Below are positions 31,005-42,084 of a DNA stretch of 64,000 bases, in pieces. The position numbers were made by a program, and so were the translations under genes. The stretch is from Heterohyrax brucei (taxonomy: Eukaryota; Chordata; Mammalia; Hyracoidea; Procaviidae), in contig CM053140.1 in NCBI GenBank assembly GCA_028571685.1, positions 27,137,501 to 27,201,500 of the forward strand, read 5' to 3'. Each line of letters begins with the position of its first letter. The stretch's first letter is position 1. A model generated the notes under the pieces. It was not told where the DNA came from, did not search any database, and saw nothing but the letters and a program-made list of their open reading frames with translations.

Positions 31005-31495
31005 TATAAAATGGGCATGCAAAACTGTTTTCCAGTCCCACTACCACTACTGACTGCTCTGACCAGGATCACAGTAGAAGGTCCCAGTTAGAGTGGGAAA
31101 AAAACGTAGAATGAAATTCAAATTGATAAAAAAACAAATAAAAAAAGATCAAATCACTGATCAAAGAGAGACTAAAGGAAACCTTGAGACTATAGCCCTT
31201 AAATACCCTTCTGACCTGGAACTAATGCCATTCCCAGAGATCACCTTTCAACCAAATAATAGGCAGGCCCACAAAATAAACAGTAACACCCACAAGCCAA
31301 GTGCTCTGTAGGACACTCATCCCTAAGAGACCATAAGGCAACATCTGCCCAAAAACAAGGTTGAGAGTGCTGACTCATTGCAGGGACTGCAACCAATGTC
31401 GTAGAACAGTTTGTGTATAACGTATTCAATGAATTTACTCTGTGAATCTTCACCTAAAGTGCAATATATAATAATAATAAAGCAAAAGAGGGATT
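31005..31495 (+). mobile_element. L1 3'-UTR fragment
   Basis: 'ctactgactgctctgaccaggatcacagtagaagg' and 'aggcaggcccacaaaataaac' are shared with the 60.3-60.6 kb and (inverted) 32.6-32.9 kb copies. It ends 'cttcacctaaagtgcaatatataataataataaa'. Confidence 0.72.
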
Positions 31496-32349
31496 TCACA
31501 GTATTTAGCCTGGATACCCAAGTCCCCAGCCTTCCCTGTACGTCCTGTGATCCTCAGGCGGGGTTAGGGGCTTGCTCTGGGTCCCCACAGCACCCTGTGC
31601 TTCCCTCATGCTGCAGTGCTGTTGGCTTCCATAGACTGTAAATGTCTAGACATAAAGACCACGATACGTCCCCATTAGTCACACTGGGCCTGGTATGCGG
31701 CAGTCCTTGAGCAATATTTGTTGAATGAATGATCAGATGACTATAATTCCTTGGTGTCATTATGTCCTGGGCCTCTGGGACTCTGGAATGAGCCTTGCAT
31801 AGCTACGTGACTCCAGAGTCATAACTCTTTATCTTGTACTCCTTGGTTCTGACCTGTTACCCTGCCTGGAATGCTATCTGCCAGAGACTTACAGCAGCCC
31901 TTTAAAGCCCAGCTAGCTGGTGGAAATCCTGAGTTGCTCCTACAGGCCTGGGACCTTTCCCTACCATGAGTCTGGGGATCCTGCCTGTATGTAGCCTGGC
32001 CACCCTTCACCACCCCCATTCTAACAGGGAGCCTCATCTAGGTTTCCCACCCCATGCCCTGTTGGGATCGTTAGACTCTCTGGTGCCAATAATTTCTGGA
32101 CTGAAGTCAGTGGGGGTGAAGAGACAGAAAAGGGAGGGCTGGCCTTTTAACACCTACCTTCTGTTCTTTTCTGAAACTCAGACCCTGTAGAGTCTTGATA
32201 CTACGGCTCCCACTGCTGGCATCACCTGACCCAGGCATCCCCATCAGTTTTGTCTGGCCTCCTTTGGTTAGCAGATACTGTGGTTGGTTGATTGCTCTGG
32301 TTTCCAGAGAACTGCTTTTGTTGTCAACAATGAGCTCTGATGTCAAGGC

Positions 32350-32910
32350 TCGTCCTTAGGAATAGGGAGTGAGTTCATTTTTGGGTTTTGCTTTATTGTC
32401 CTGTAGAGGAAGGCTTGCAGAACAAACTAGTTTGTCATCAAACAGTTGGTGCACATATTGTTTTATGACATTGGTTACTATCCCACACTCTCCTTTCCTG
32501 AGCTGAGGTTCTCTATTATCAGTACTCCTGTCCCCTCCTGCCTCCTAGTCCTTGCCCCTGGGTTGGTTGTGCCTATTTAGTTTCATTTTGTTTTATGGAC
32601 CTGTCTGAACTTTGGCTGAAGGCTGACCCTTGGGAATGACTTATCACTGAGCTAAATGGTGCCCAGGAGCCATAGTCTCAGGGTTTCTCCAGTCCCTGTC
32701 AGGCCAGTAAGTCTGGTCTTTCTTTTTGAATTAGAATCATGTTCTACATTTTTCTCCAGCTCTACTCTCGATTCTCTATTGTGATCCCTGTCAGAGCAGT
32801 CAGCGGTGGTAGCTGGGCACAATCTGCTTGTACTGGACTCAGGCTGGTGGAGACCATGGTAATCATGGTCCATTAGTCCTTTGGACTGATCTTTCCCTTG
32901 TGTCTTCAGT
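32350..32910 (-). mobile_element. L1 3'-UTR fragment, minus strand
   Basis: The reverse complement carries the same ordered phrases as the copy at 60.3-60.6 kb (including 'cctgacagggactggagaaaccctgag' spelled backwards at 32675-32710). Even the fortuitous translations of the two copies align. Confidence 0.75.
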
Positions 32911-33233
32911 TTTCTTCATTCAGGGAAGGAGGGTCTTTTTTTTGTTTTGTTTTGTTTTGTTTTTTTTAAAGGAAGCAACATTTATAGGTGTAAGCAGGAA
33001 TGGTGGTACTATGCTATTTTGGAGATTTGCCTTTCACATCTCAAAAAAAGGAAAACATTACAGATGCCTGGGATAAGATGAGTTCATCATACATTGCACA
33101 TTTTTCTTATTTCAAAATAAAACATAGTTTTTTTTCTGATTATAAAAATTATACATACTCCTATAAAAAATCCAAATATGTGTAAGAAAAAAATAAAAAT
33201 CATCCGAATCCTATTACCCAAAGACCATCCCAG

Positions 33234-34030
33234 TGTTTGGAGCATGGTCTTTGGAGTTAAACATATCCGGGCTGGAAATGCATCTCCACCACTTACTACT
33301 GTTACGAATTGAACTAAGAAAACAAAATAAACAAACAAAAAACGGTACTCATAGTGACCCTGTAGACAGAGTATAACTGCTCCATAGAGTTTCCAAAGAG
33401 CGCCTGGCAGATTTGAACTACTGGCCTTTTGATTAGCAGCTGTAGCACTTAACCATTACGCCACCAGGATTTCCATGGACTGAATAGTGACCTCCAAAGA
33501 GATACGTTGAAGTCCTAACTTTTCTACCTGTGACTGAACCCTGTTTGGAAACAGTGTTTTGGAGCCTGTAATCAGGTTAACACGAAGTCATACTGGAGTA
33601 GAGCAGATGCTAAGCCATTATGACTGTTGTTCTTACAAAAGAAAAAAAGACACAAAGGATGCCATGTGCTGCTGCAGCTGCAAGCCAAGGAACGCCTGAC
33701 ACTACCAAAGGCGGTGAGGAAACAGCTTCCTCCCTCTCTCTCAGCGTCCTCAGAAGCAATCAACATGGCGAATACCCTGATTTAGATTTTTAACCTCCGG
33801 AACTGTGAGACAACAAATTTCTGATTTTGTAAACCTCCCAATTTGTGATATTTTGTTACAGTAGCTTTAAGAAGTAAAGCCAGTTTTAGACAAATTAGTT
33901 AACCTATCTGAGCTCCAGCTTCTTCATCTATATATAGAGGTAAAAATATTACTTTATGTAATTGTTTCGAAGATTGAGAATATTCAAGCTAAAGACGTAG
34001 CATGATGCCTGCTTGCCTTGCACGCAGAGT
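33234..34030 (+). mobile_element. MIR split by an LTR that is itself split by an AfroSINE
   Basis: The MIR 5' half (33234-33299, 'gctggaaatgcatctccaccacttacta') continues at 33880 ('agacaaattagttaacctatctgagctccagcttcttcatc'). Between them lies a MaLR-like LTR starting TGTTACGAATTGAACT (33300) and ending about 33878. This LTR is interrupted by a minus-strand AfroSINE at about 33318-33473. Confidence 0.8.
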
Positions 34031-34134
34031 GAAGGATAAGTAATGATGAACACTATCTCGGGTCTTAGTGTTTCCTGTTCCAGAGTTTTTCCTCCTTAGA
34101 CCTCATTGTCTTTAGTGTAACTAAACTTAAGTGA

Positions 34135-34170
34135 ATAAACTGAGCACCTATTTAAAAAAAAAAAAAAAAA
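34135..34170 (+). repeat. AATAAA followed by an 18-base poly(A)
   Basis: 'gtgaataaactgagcacctattt' leads directly into a long A run (34153-34170). It looks like the 3' end of a retroposed transcript, but no coding remnant is recognised upstream. Confidence 0.5.
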
Positions 34171-34199
34171 GTTGCTTCCCAGAGAACCAAACAGGGCAA

Positions 34200-34600
34200 C
34201 AGCAGTTCAGACCTTCTGCGCGTTTTGAGAGAGCGAGGGACTCAAACCTAGCACCGAAGTGGGCTGGGCTGTGGGGCGTGTCTGTGGCGAAGCTGAGATA
34301 GAAAGAAAGCCAAGTATTGGAAGGAGCAGTGGGTGTGACTGTAGGGCGGGACTAACGCCAGGAAGTAAGAGATTTGGATTGGCCTAGAAAGGGCGAGTGA
34401 AATGCAAAGTGACTTTATTGGTCAAGACGATAAGGCATGGGCGGGTCATAAAGAGAGGCAGAGCAATGGGATAAGTCCAGGCAGTGCGAGGAGACCCGCA
34501 ATCCCCAGAGTAACCAGGAGGGGGCAGCACTGGGACAATGGGAGATTCCCGAGGTTGGTGGCGGCCTGGGTGAGGCCAGGACCACTTCCAAAACGAGTTT
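34200..34600 (+). promoter_or_regulatory. CCAAT/GC-box-rich block, candidate promoter or insulator
   Basis: It contains three ATTGG (inverted CCAAT) motifs (near 34315, 34378 and 34419), two GGGCGG-type boxes (near 34344 and 34439) and a CTCF-like motif. The block is free of recognisable transposons, in contrast to its surroundings. No gene is seen starting from it. Confidence 0.35.
34514..34530 (+). promoter_or_regulatory. CTCF-like motif
   Basis: CCAGGAGGGGGCAGCAC matches the CTCF core on the plus strand. It lies midway between UNC13A and MAP1S. Confidence 0.55.
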
Positions 34601-34634
34601 CTTTTATCATTGCTGATGAAATGTCAGGCGCTGC

Positions 34635-34765
34635 ACAAACCTCTACAAATGTTCACATGTTTAATCTCGTAATCGATTTTACAGATGGAGAAACTGAGAC
34701 ACAGAAACGTGTCCAAGGTCACCCTGTGGGCAATTGGGAGGATTGGGATTTAAATCCAGGTGGCC
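34635..34765 (-). mobile_element. MIR fragment
   Basis: 'ttttacagatggagaaactgagacacagaaacg...ccaaggtcaccctgtgggc...gatttaaatccagg' is reverse-strand MIR. Confidence 0.75.
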
Positions 34766-35424
34766 CATCTAGAGCCATTTAGCCCTATACTCTGTTACCT
34801 CTCTTTCCCCCAATCTCCTGAAATGAAAGCATTAATGAGACAAAAGAGCCAGGTCTCTCAGGTGGAGAAAAAAAATGTGTCCATTTTACAAATTTGGAAA
34901 CTGAGGCATAAAAGAACGCAACTGAGAGCCAAGATGGTGTTATTTTCAACACCAGAAGCCCAGGAGTTTGTCTGCAGTGGGATCTGGAATCAGCTCAGGG
35001 GAGATGAGGCTAGGGGACCCCTGGCCCACACCCTCTGTGGCCTGTGCCAAGTCCCTCCCAGTGTGCCCCACCGCAGCATTACATCTCCATTCATGCTTCC
35101 TGCTTCCCTATCCCTGGGGTCTGAGACCTGCTGGAGACCCGCAGACTCACACCTTAGCTTGAGGCGAGGGCTGAGTACGCTTAACAGGAGGCCTCAATGC
35201 TGCTGACTCTGACAGAAACATCCCAGGTGGGAAGACAGTAGATCAGAGACTCTGAGGCATTTATCCGAAGCCTCCCAGGCATAAGGCATGGTCAGAACTT
35301 GAACCTAGAGTTTCGGCTGCCCATGAGCTCCGCTGGGCACTGTCAGGCAGGGCTAAGGCCTCCAATGCCCAGGGCTGGCAAGCGCTCTAGGACCTTGTGA
35401 AAATACTTGAGGCCTGGAAGAACA

Positions 35425-35455
35425 CATAGACACACACACACACACACACACACGT
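35425..35455 (+). repeat. (CA)n microsatellite
   Basis: ACACACAC tract ending in CGTGCGCG. Confidence 0.9.
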
Positions 35456-35822
35456 GCGCGGTGTGGCTCCCAGATGCCAAAAAGGAGCCCAAAGCAATCA
35501 ATGTTTAATTACATTCAGAAGCAGGATGTCAATGTTATTTGGGGTTCAGTCTGGTGCATCTGAAACAGGCTAGAATTGGATGTGCTGTCTGGGAAGACCC
35601 AGGCCAAACCACAGTCAGCTGTCGATTCAGAGAGCTATATTTGCGGCCAGTGGATTTCCAAAGCAAAATGATAAATTACGAGAATAACTAACCCTGAGTG
35701 GGCACTTAGCACAGGCATATGCGGTGGGGATGCAAAATATTGCAGCCGTTGTAGAAATCTGTTTAGTGGTTCCTACACAAGCTGAACCTAGCATTATCCT
35801 AGGGCCCAGTGCTTCCACTCCT

Positions 35823-37465
35823 TGTTGTTGCTGTTAGGTACCATCCAGCTGGTCCTAACTCATAGCAACTGTATGTACAACAGAACAAAATACCGCCCAA
35901 TGCAGCAGCATTCTCACTATCACTGCTGTTTGGCCCCATTGCGGCAGCCACTGTGTCAGTCCGTCTCACTGACAGTTTTCCTCCTTCTTACCAAGCATGA
36001 TGGCCGCCAGGGACCAGTCCCTTATGATTAACATGTCCAGGGTACCTATGATGAATCTAAGGAGCATACTGACTATATTTCTTCCAAGACATCTATATAT
36101 TCAATATTCTTCACTAACATCATAATTCAAAGACATAAAATATTCTTCTGTCTTCCTTGTTCACTGTCCAGCTTTCACATGCACATGAGGTGATGAAAAG
36201 AACATGCTTTGGGTCAGGTGCACTTTAGTCCTCAAGTGACATCTATGCTCTTCAACACTTTAAAGAAGTCGTTCGCAGTAGATCTGCTTGATATAATACA
36301 GTGTTTGATTTATGACCACTGCTTCCATGGGCATCTGTTGTGGATCCAAGTACAATGAAATCCTTGCCAAATGACAGTATTTCCTCTGCCCCTTATTGTG
36401 ATGTTGCTCATTGGTTCGGCTGTAAGGATTTCTGTTTTCTTTATCTTGAGGTGTAATCCATACTGAAGGCTGTGGTCTTTGATCTTCATCAGTAAGTGCT
36501 TCAATCCTCTGAACTTTCAGCAAGCAGGATTGTGTCATTTGCACATAGTGGGTTGTTAATAAGTCTTCTACAAATCCTTAAGCTGCTTTCTTCATCTAGT
36601 TCAGTGTCTTGCATTATTTCCATAGCATGTAGATTACATAAGTATGGTGAAAGTATACAATTCTGATGTATATCTCTCCTGATTTTAAACCACATAGCAT
36701 CTCCTTGTTCTACTTGAACAACTGCCTTAGTCTGTATACAGGTTCCTCATGAGTGCAATTAAGTGTCCCGGAATTCCCATTCTTCACGATTTTATCCACA
36801 ATTTGTTATCAGCCTTTCGGTCATATATGCCTTTGCATAGTCAGTAAAACACAGGTATTTCTGATATCCTCTGCTTTCAGTCGATACCCATCTAATAACA
36901 GCAATGATACTGCACATTTCACCTGTGTTTCTGAATCCGGCTTAAATTTCTAGCAGTTCTGTGTTCACATACTGCTACAACTGCTTTTGAATGAGCTTCA
37001 GGAAAATTTGACTGGCATGTGATATTAATGATATTGTTTGGTAATTTTCACATTTCAATGGATCACCTTTCTTTGCAAATTTGGATCTTCCAATTGATTG
37101 GCCAGGTGGCTGTTTTCCAAATTTCTTAGCCTAGCTGAGTGAGCACTTCCAGTGCTGCATCTGTTAGCTGAAACATCTCAGTTGGTATTCCATCAATTCC
37201 TGAAGCATTGCTTTTTGTGAATGCCTTCAGTGGCATTCTTTCTGGGACTTCTTTCTTCAATACCGTCAGCTCCCGATCATATGCTACTAACCTCCTGTAA
37301 CAGTTGAACATCGACCAGTTCTTTTTGGTACAGTGACTGCGTATTCCCTCCGTCTTCTTTTGATGCTTCATGTGTTCAATCTTTCCCCCATAGAATCCTT
37401 CAAAATTGCAACTTGAGGCTTGAATTTTTTCTTTAGTTCTTTCAGGCTTAGGAATGCTGAGCATG
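35823..37465 (-). mobile_element. RTE-clade LINE (afrotherian RTE / BovB-like), 3' 1.6 kb with decayed reverse transcriptase
   Basis: On the minus strand the reverse-transcriptase region can be followed in broken frames: ASGIDGIPTEMFQL near 37190-37150, CILSPYLCNLHAMEIM near 36660-36610 and the catalytic-motif remnant CANDTILLAES near 36550-36520. In functional copies the last reads YADD, so the first Tyr is Cys and the first Asp is Asn here. LHLKIKKTEIL follows at about 36450. The 3' tail ends in (TAACAGCAACAAC). An imperfect target duplication, TTCCACTCCT (35813-35822) / TTCATTCCT (37466-37474), brackets it inside an L1M copy. Confidence 0.85.
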
Positions 37466-37770
37466 TTCATTCCTGTGTAGTGGGTACACTCAAAAGAGCT
37501 GAAAGCAAGGACTCAGTCAGATACTTGTACATCAGTGTTCACTGCGACGTTATCCACAACAGCCAAAAGGTGGAATCGATCCAGATGTCCATCAACAGAG
37601 AAAAGGATACACACAATGTATTCCATCTATTCAATGAAATATTACTCAGCCAAAAGAAGTTCATACACCTGCGACAGCATGAATGAATCTAGAAAACACT
37701 GTTCACTGACGGAAGCCAGGCACAAAAGGACAAGTATTCTATGATCTCACTTACATGAAACATCTAGAAT

Positions 37771-37930
37771 GGGGAGCCCTGACAGAGCAGTGGTCAAGAG
37801 TTTAACTGCCAACCAAAACATCAGAAGTTCTAACCCACCAGATGCTCTTCGGGAATCCTATGGGGCAGTTTTTACTCTGTCCTATAGGATCACTGTTAGA
37901 ATGGACTCAACAGTAATGAGTTTGGTGTTA
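37771..37930 (+). mobile_element. AfroSINE inside the L1M copy
   Basis: 'gggagccctgacagagcagtggtcaagag...gaatcctatggggcag...ctgtcctataggatcactgttagaatgg'. Confidence 0.88.
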
Positions 37931-38949
37931 GTGTTTCGAATAGTTGAATGAATGGAGACAAAAGTAGGTTAGCAGTTACCAGGGGCTCTGGAGGGGAGGG
38001 GAAGTGGGGAGTTATTGCTTCAGGGGTACTGAATTTCTGTTTTCGGTGATGAAAAAGTTCTGCAAATAGTGGTGATAGTTACTCAACACCGTGAATGTAC
38101 TCACACTACTGAATTACACACTTAAAAATGTTTGAAGTAGTATATTTTATCACAATTAACAACAACAACAAGAAAAAAGCAAAAACAAGCAAAAAAGAAA
38201 AACACCGAGCTTAGGCCGTGCCATGATGGGCTCTGCACTTGGCATGTTTTAATTTCTTTAGTCCCCACGATGATCCTACAAAGTGGAGGCAGTTATTCTA
38301 CCCTTTTAGGAGACAGGAAAACTTGAAGCACAGGAGGCTCGGGGTCTGTGCTCTTGGCCACGGTGCTATTCTCAACCTTGCAGCTTCATGTGGGAAATAA
38401 AGGTACAGCAGTGATCTTTTGACTTAATGTGGGTTGGGTTCTAAGGACATGGCCTGCCTGGGTCCCTAAATGCTGCCAGTCACCTCCTAGGTCTATAGTT
38501 CCCCACCCCCTTCTAATTCATGGGCCTGAACGCTGCTAAGGCAGCTTCTGATTGGACAAGGGAGGTGTAACTTCAAGGGTAACCTTTAACAGTAAGGCTG
38601 GTAGCTAACGAGAGGACGCACCTCAAACGCTGCACCCACAGGGGCTGTCTTCCAAGGACTGGCCCCTCTGCCGTCATCCTCCCAGCATACTCCACATTGC
38701 TACCTTGAAGGTCCTGAGTTCCTCCATCTATTTATCCCTCCAGGCGTTAGCTCTGCCTGAAACCCCGCCTTCCTGGCTCTCTGTAAAAGGCTCCCTCTCC
38801 CACTCTCAGCTGAAACACTTCCCGTTCAGGGCAGCCTGCCTGACACAGACCTCCCTCGACACCTGCTGGGTTGTCTACCCTTTGGGAGTCTCCGTGCAAT
38901 TAGTGTCCTCAACGCAGCAGTTTTAGTGGCTAGACAATGAAGAAGGAAG

Positions 38950-39302
38950 ACTGAAAAAGTGATGCCTTTGAATTATGGTTTTGGCAAAGAATAGTGAACA
39001 TACCACGGACTGCCAGAAGAACAAACCAATCTGTCTTGGAAGAAGTACAGTCTGTGCTTCTTAGAGGGGAGGATGGGCTAGACTTCATCTTACTTCGCCC
39101 GTGTTATCAGGAGGACAGGTCCCCAAAGAAGGGCATCATGCTTGGTAAAGTAGAGGGTCAGCGAAAAAGAGGAAGACCCTCAACCAGACGGATTGGCACA
39201 GAGGCTGCAACAATGGGCTCACACAACACAATCCGTGAGGGTGTCACAGGACTAGGCAGTGCTGAGGGCTGTTTTGAGTCAGAAGCAATGTGACCATGTC
39301 TA
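38950..39302 (+). mobile_element. RTE 3'-terminal ORF fragment
   Basis: The frame at 39000-39180 reads RTARRTNQSVLEEVQ and later MLGKVEGQRKRGRPSTRRI, the C-terminal signature of RTE/BovB ORF2. It is 5'-truncated. Confidence 0.78.
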
Positions 39303-39439
39303 ACTCCTCACCAGGAGGCAAGCTCCTTAAAGGCCAGGATCGGATCCCATAAAAACATTACTTCTCCAGCACTTAGTGCATTGTGGGTACTCAAAATAAA
39401 AAAGCAAACAAACAAACAAAAGTGTGTCAACACTAGAAA

Positions 39440-39908
39440 TATTTTGTTGTTGTTGTTGCTAGTTACAGCTGATGGGTCCAGCGAACAGCAATCCCATGTA
39501 TGACAGAAGGAAATGTTGTCTGGCCCCCCACGGTTTTCATGCTCATTGATTGGCGTGTTTGCATCTGTGGTCTCAGCTACGGTGTCAACCCATCTCATTA
39601 ACGGTCTCCTTTGTTTGTCTTGACCTTCTGCTTCACCAAGCATGATGTCCTTCCCCGGTGATCAGTCCTTGTTGATGATGTGTCCAAAGTGGGCCAAAGT
39701 CTCAAACAATAGTGATTTGTAGGGTTTTCATTGGCTACCTTTCAGAAGTACATAGGTCTTTCTTCCTAGTCTGGCTTAGTCTGGAAGTTCTGCCGAAGTG
39801 TGTCCGCCATGGCAGACTCTGCCAGTATTTGAAATATTGGTGGCATAGCTTCCAAAATTGCAGCAATATGCAAGCCATCACAGTATGTCAAACTGATAGG
39901 CAGGGTGT
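39440..39908 (-). mobile_element. RTE 3' fragment (39440-39715) followed by a SINE of the RTE-tailed type (39719-39908)
   Basis: The minus-strand frame reads MLGEAEGQDKQRRPLMRWVD, a diverged RTE C-terminus. The adjoining stretch, 'ggctacctttcagaagtacataggtctttcttcctagtctggcttagtctgg', is the reverse of the tRNA-Gly-type SINE body seen at 51.2-51.4 kb. Confidence 0.7.
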
Positions 39909-39909
39909 G

Positions 39910-40560
39910 GAATGTTACACAGTTACAAAAGGACATGAAGTCTGGATACATGGTACAGCATGAGTGAACCCCCAAAACATGCTGAATGAAGGCAGGCAGA
40001 AACAAAAGGCCACATATGGTCTGATTCCATTGATATGAAATGTCCAAGACAGGTGAAGCCAGGGACAGGAAGTAGATTAGTGGTTGCTGGGGGCTGGGAG
40101 AAGGAAGATGGGGAGTGACTGCTAATGTGTTCAGGGTCACCTTTGAAGTGATAAAAATGTTCTAGAACTAGATAGGAGTAGTTCACAACACTATAAATGA
40201 ATTAAATGGTATTGAATGATGTGTTTTGAAATGGTTGTAATGGTACATTTTTGTGTGTATTTTGCTGCAATAGAAAAAGGGAGGAAAGAATCTGATACCA
40301 AGGAATGCTACACAGACATGAAAAAGAACAAATGCCTGCTCCTGACAACACAAGTGACCCTCACAGGTGCCAGCCCCAAGAGTGATTCCTCTCATATGAA
40401 GTTCAAAACCAGGTAAAATGCACGTATGTGCACAGAGAACAAGGCAGATGTCACCTTGGGGGAGAGGAGTGTCAATTAGTAGGGTTTCAGGAGTCATCAG
40501 GGGAATTGAAATTGTTCTAGATCCCAATATGAGGGCCATTGCCCTTGTCAAGGGCTGCAT
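39910..40560 (+). mobile_element. Old L1 (L1M-type) 3' fragments
   Basis: 'gcagaaacaaaaggccacatatggtctgattccattgatatgaaatgtcc...agattagtggttgctgggggctggg' is the L1M 3' end on the plus strand. A second, similar stretch follows at 40.3-40.56 kb. Confidence 0.8.
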
Positions 40561-40646
40561 CTGACTGTCAGGAACTCGACTTTGTTGTGTCTATATTAAA
40601 AGTCAACAAACACGTGAAAAGGAATCCAGAATTTCCAGGGTATTGT

Positions 40647-41641
40647 GGATTATAGAGCATCCTCCAAAAATGTGTGCTGAAGTCCTAACCTTTGATACCT
40701 ATGAAGATGACCTTATTTTGAAAAATGATTTTTGCAGATGTAATTAAGTTGAGACCATACTAGAGTAGCTGTAGCTGTTTGGAGCTCTCAAGTTGGTTCT
40801 CACTGATAGCAAAGTCACGTTCAACAGGGTGAAATGCTGCCTGGTCCTGCGCCAGCTCACAGTCATTACTATGTTTGAGCCTGTTGTTCCAGCCATTGTG
40901 TCAATCTGTCAATCTGTCTCACTGAAGGTTTCCCTTGTTTCTGCTGACCCTCTGCTTTACTAAGCGTGATGCTGTTCTCCAGGGCTTGATCCCTCCTGAT
41001 AACATGTCTAGAGTATGTGAAACTAAGTCTTGCTGTCCTTCCATCTAAAAAGTGCCGACTGTACTTCTAGTACTAAAAGAAGTAAATGACTAGATTAGGG
41101 AGGACCCTAACTCCAATGGCTGGTGTCCTTATTCAAACAGAGAAATTTGGACACAGACAGAAGTGGACACACAGTGAAGATGGCTGTGTGAAAAGGGAGG
41201 TGGAGACTGGAGTGATGGAGCCACAAGCCAAGGACAGCTTGGGGCCACCAGAAGCTACAGGAGGTCAGGAAGGAGCTGGCCCTAGAGACTCTGGAGGAAG
41301 GAGCCCTTACCAACATCCTAAATTCAGACTTCTGACCTCCAGAACTGACTGCCAGTAGATTTCCATTGTCGAAGCACACCCCAGAAAGCAAACCACTGCC
41401 ACTGATTCAATTCCAACTCGCAAGGACCACATGTGCACAAAGAAGGACTTTTAATGCTGTGACGTTTCAGAAACAGATCCCCAGGACTTTCTTCCTAGAA
41501 ATCTGTTGGTGAGTTTGAACCTCCCACTTTTCAGCTACTAGTTGAGTACTTAACCACTTAACCATTTGTGCCACCCAGGGATGCCTTAAGTTCCCTAGTG
41601 TGTGCAATTTGTGATAGAGGGAGGCCACAGGAAATGAATAC
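40647..41641 (+). mobile_element. MLT1-like LTR interrupted by an RTE 3' end and an AfroSINE
   Basis: LTR blocks are 'gtgctgaagtcctaacctttgatacc', 'gaccttattttg', 'tggctggtgtccttattcaaacagagaaatttggacac' and 'cttctgacctccagaactg'. A minus-strand RTE 3' end occupies about 40770-41075 ('caagttggttctcactgatagc...gatccctcctgataacatgtc'). A minus-strand AfroSINE occupies about 41388-41584. Confidence 0.8.
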
Positions 41642-42084
41642 AGTGTCTGGCAGTCCTGAGAGCCCAGGGCTCTATTTTACCAGCAAATGCCAGTGTCTGA
41701 CCTCTAGGGGGATGGATGACCTGGAAATGATGCAGACCTAGGGGTGGACAAAGGCAGCTGGGCAGGAACCTGAATTTGATGCTTGTGATTTTGTAAATGA
41801 TCCCTAGATGCTTCTTCGTCTCTGAGGTGACTTCTCCCACACTTTCCATACGAGGACTCCCAACTGAAGGATGCTCTGAGACAGGAAGATTCCAACGCAC
41901 CTGAATACACAGCATATCAGCCCCCAAAGGCTCCAAGTTATATCCCTGCTGGGGACACAACTTGGCAACTGAGGACCCTTTCTGACTGACCAAATCCAAT
42001 ACCAAAAATCATAATTCAGAGCTTTGGGCAGAGGGAAGAATATGGATTCCAGTTAAAAGGTCCTGGGTTCAAATTCTGACCCAA

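Larger units (their letters stand above)
35635..38180 (+). mobile_element. Old L1 (L1M-type), split by an RTE element and a SINE
   Basis: The left part 'tgcaaaatattgcagccgttgtagaaatctg...gggcccagtgcttccactcct' resumes at 37475 as 'acttgtacatcagtgttcactgcgacgttatccacaacagccaaaaggtgg'. It runs to an 'attttatcacaattaacaac' tail. The translation is broken throughout. Confidence 0.83.
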
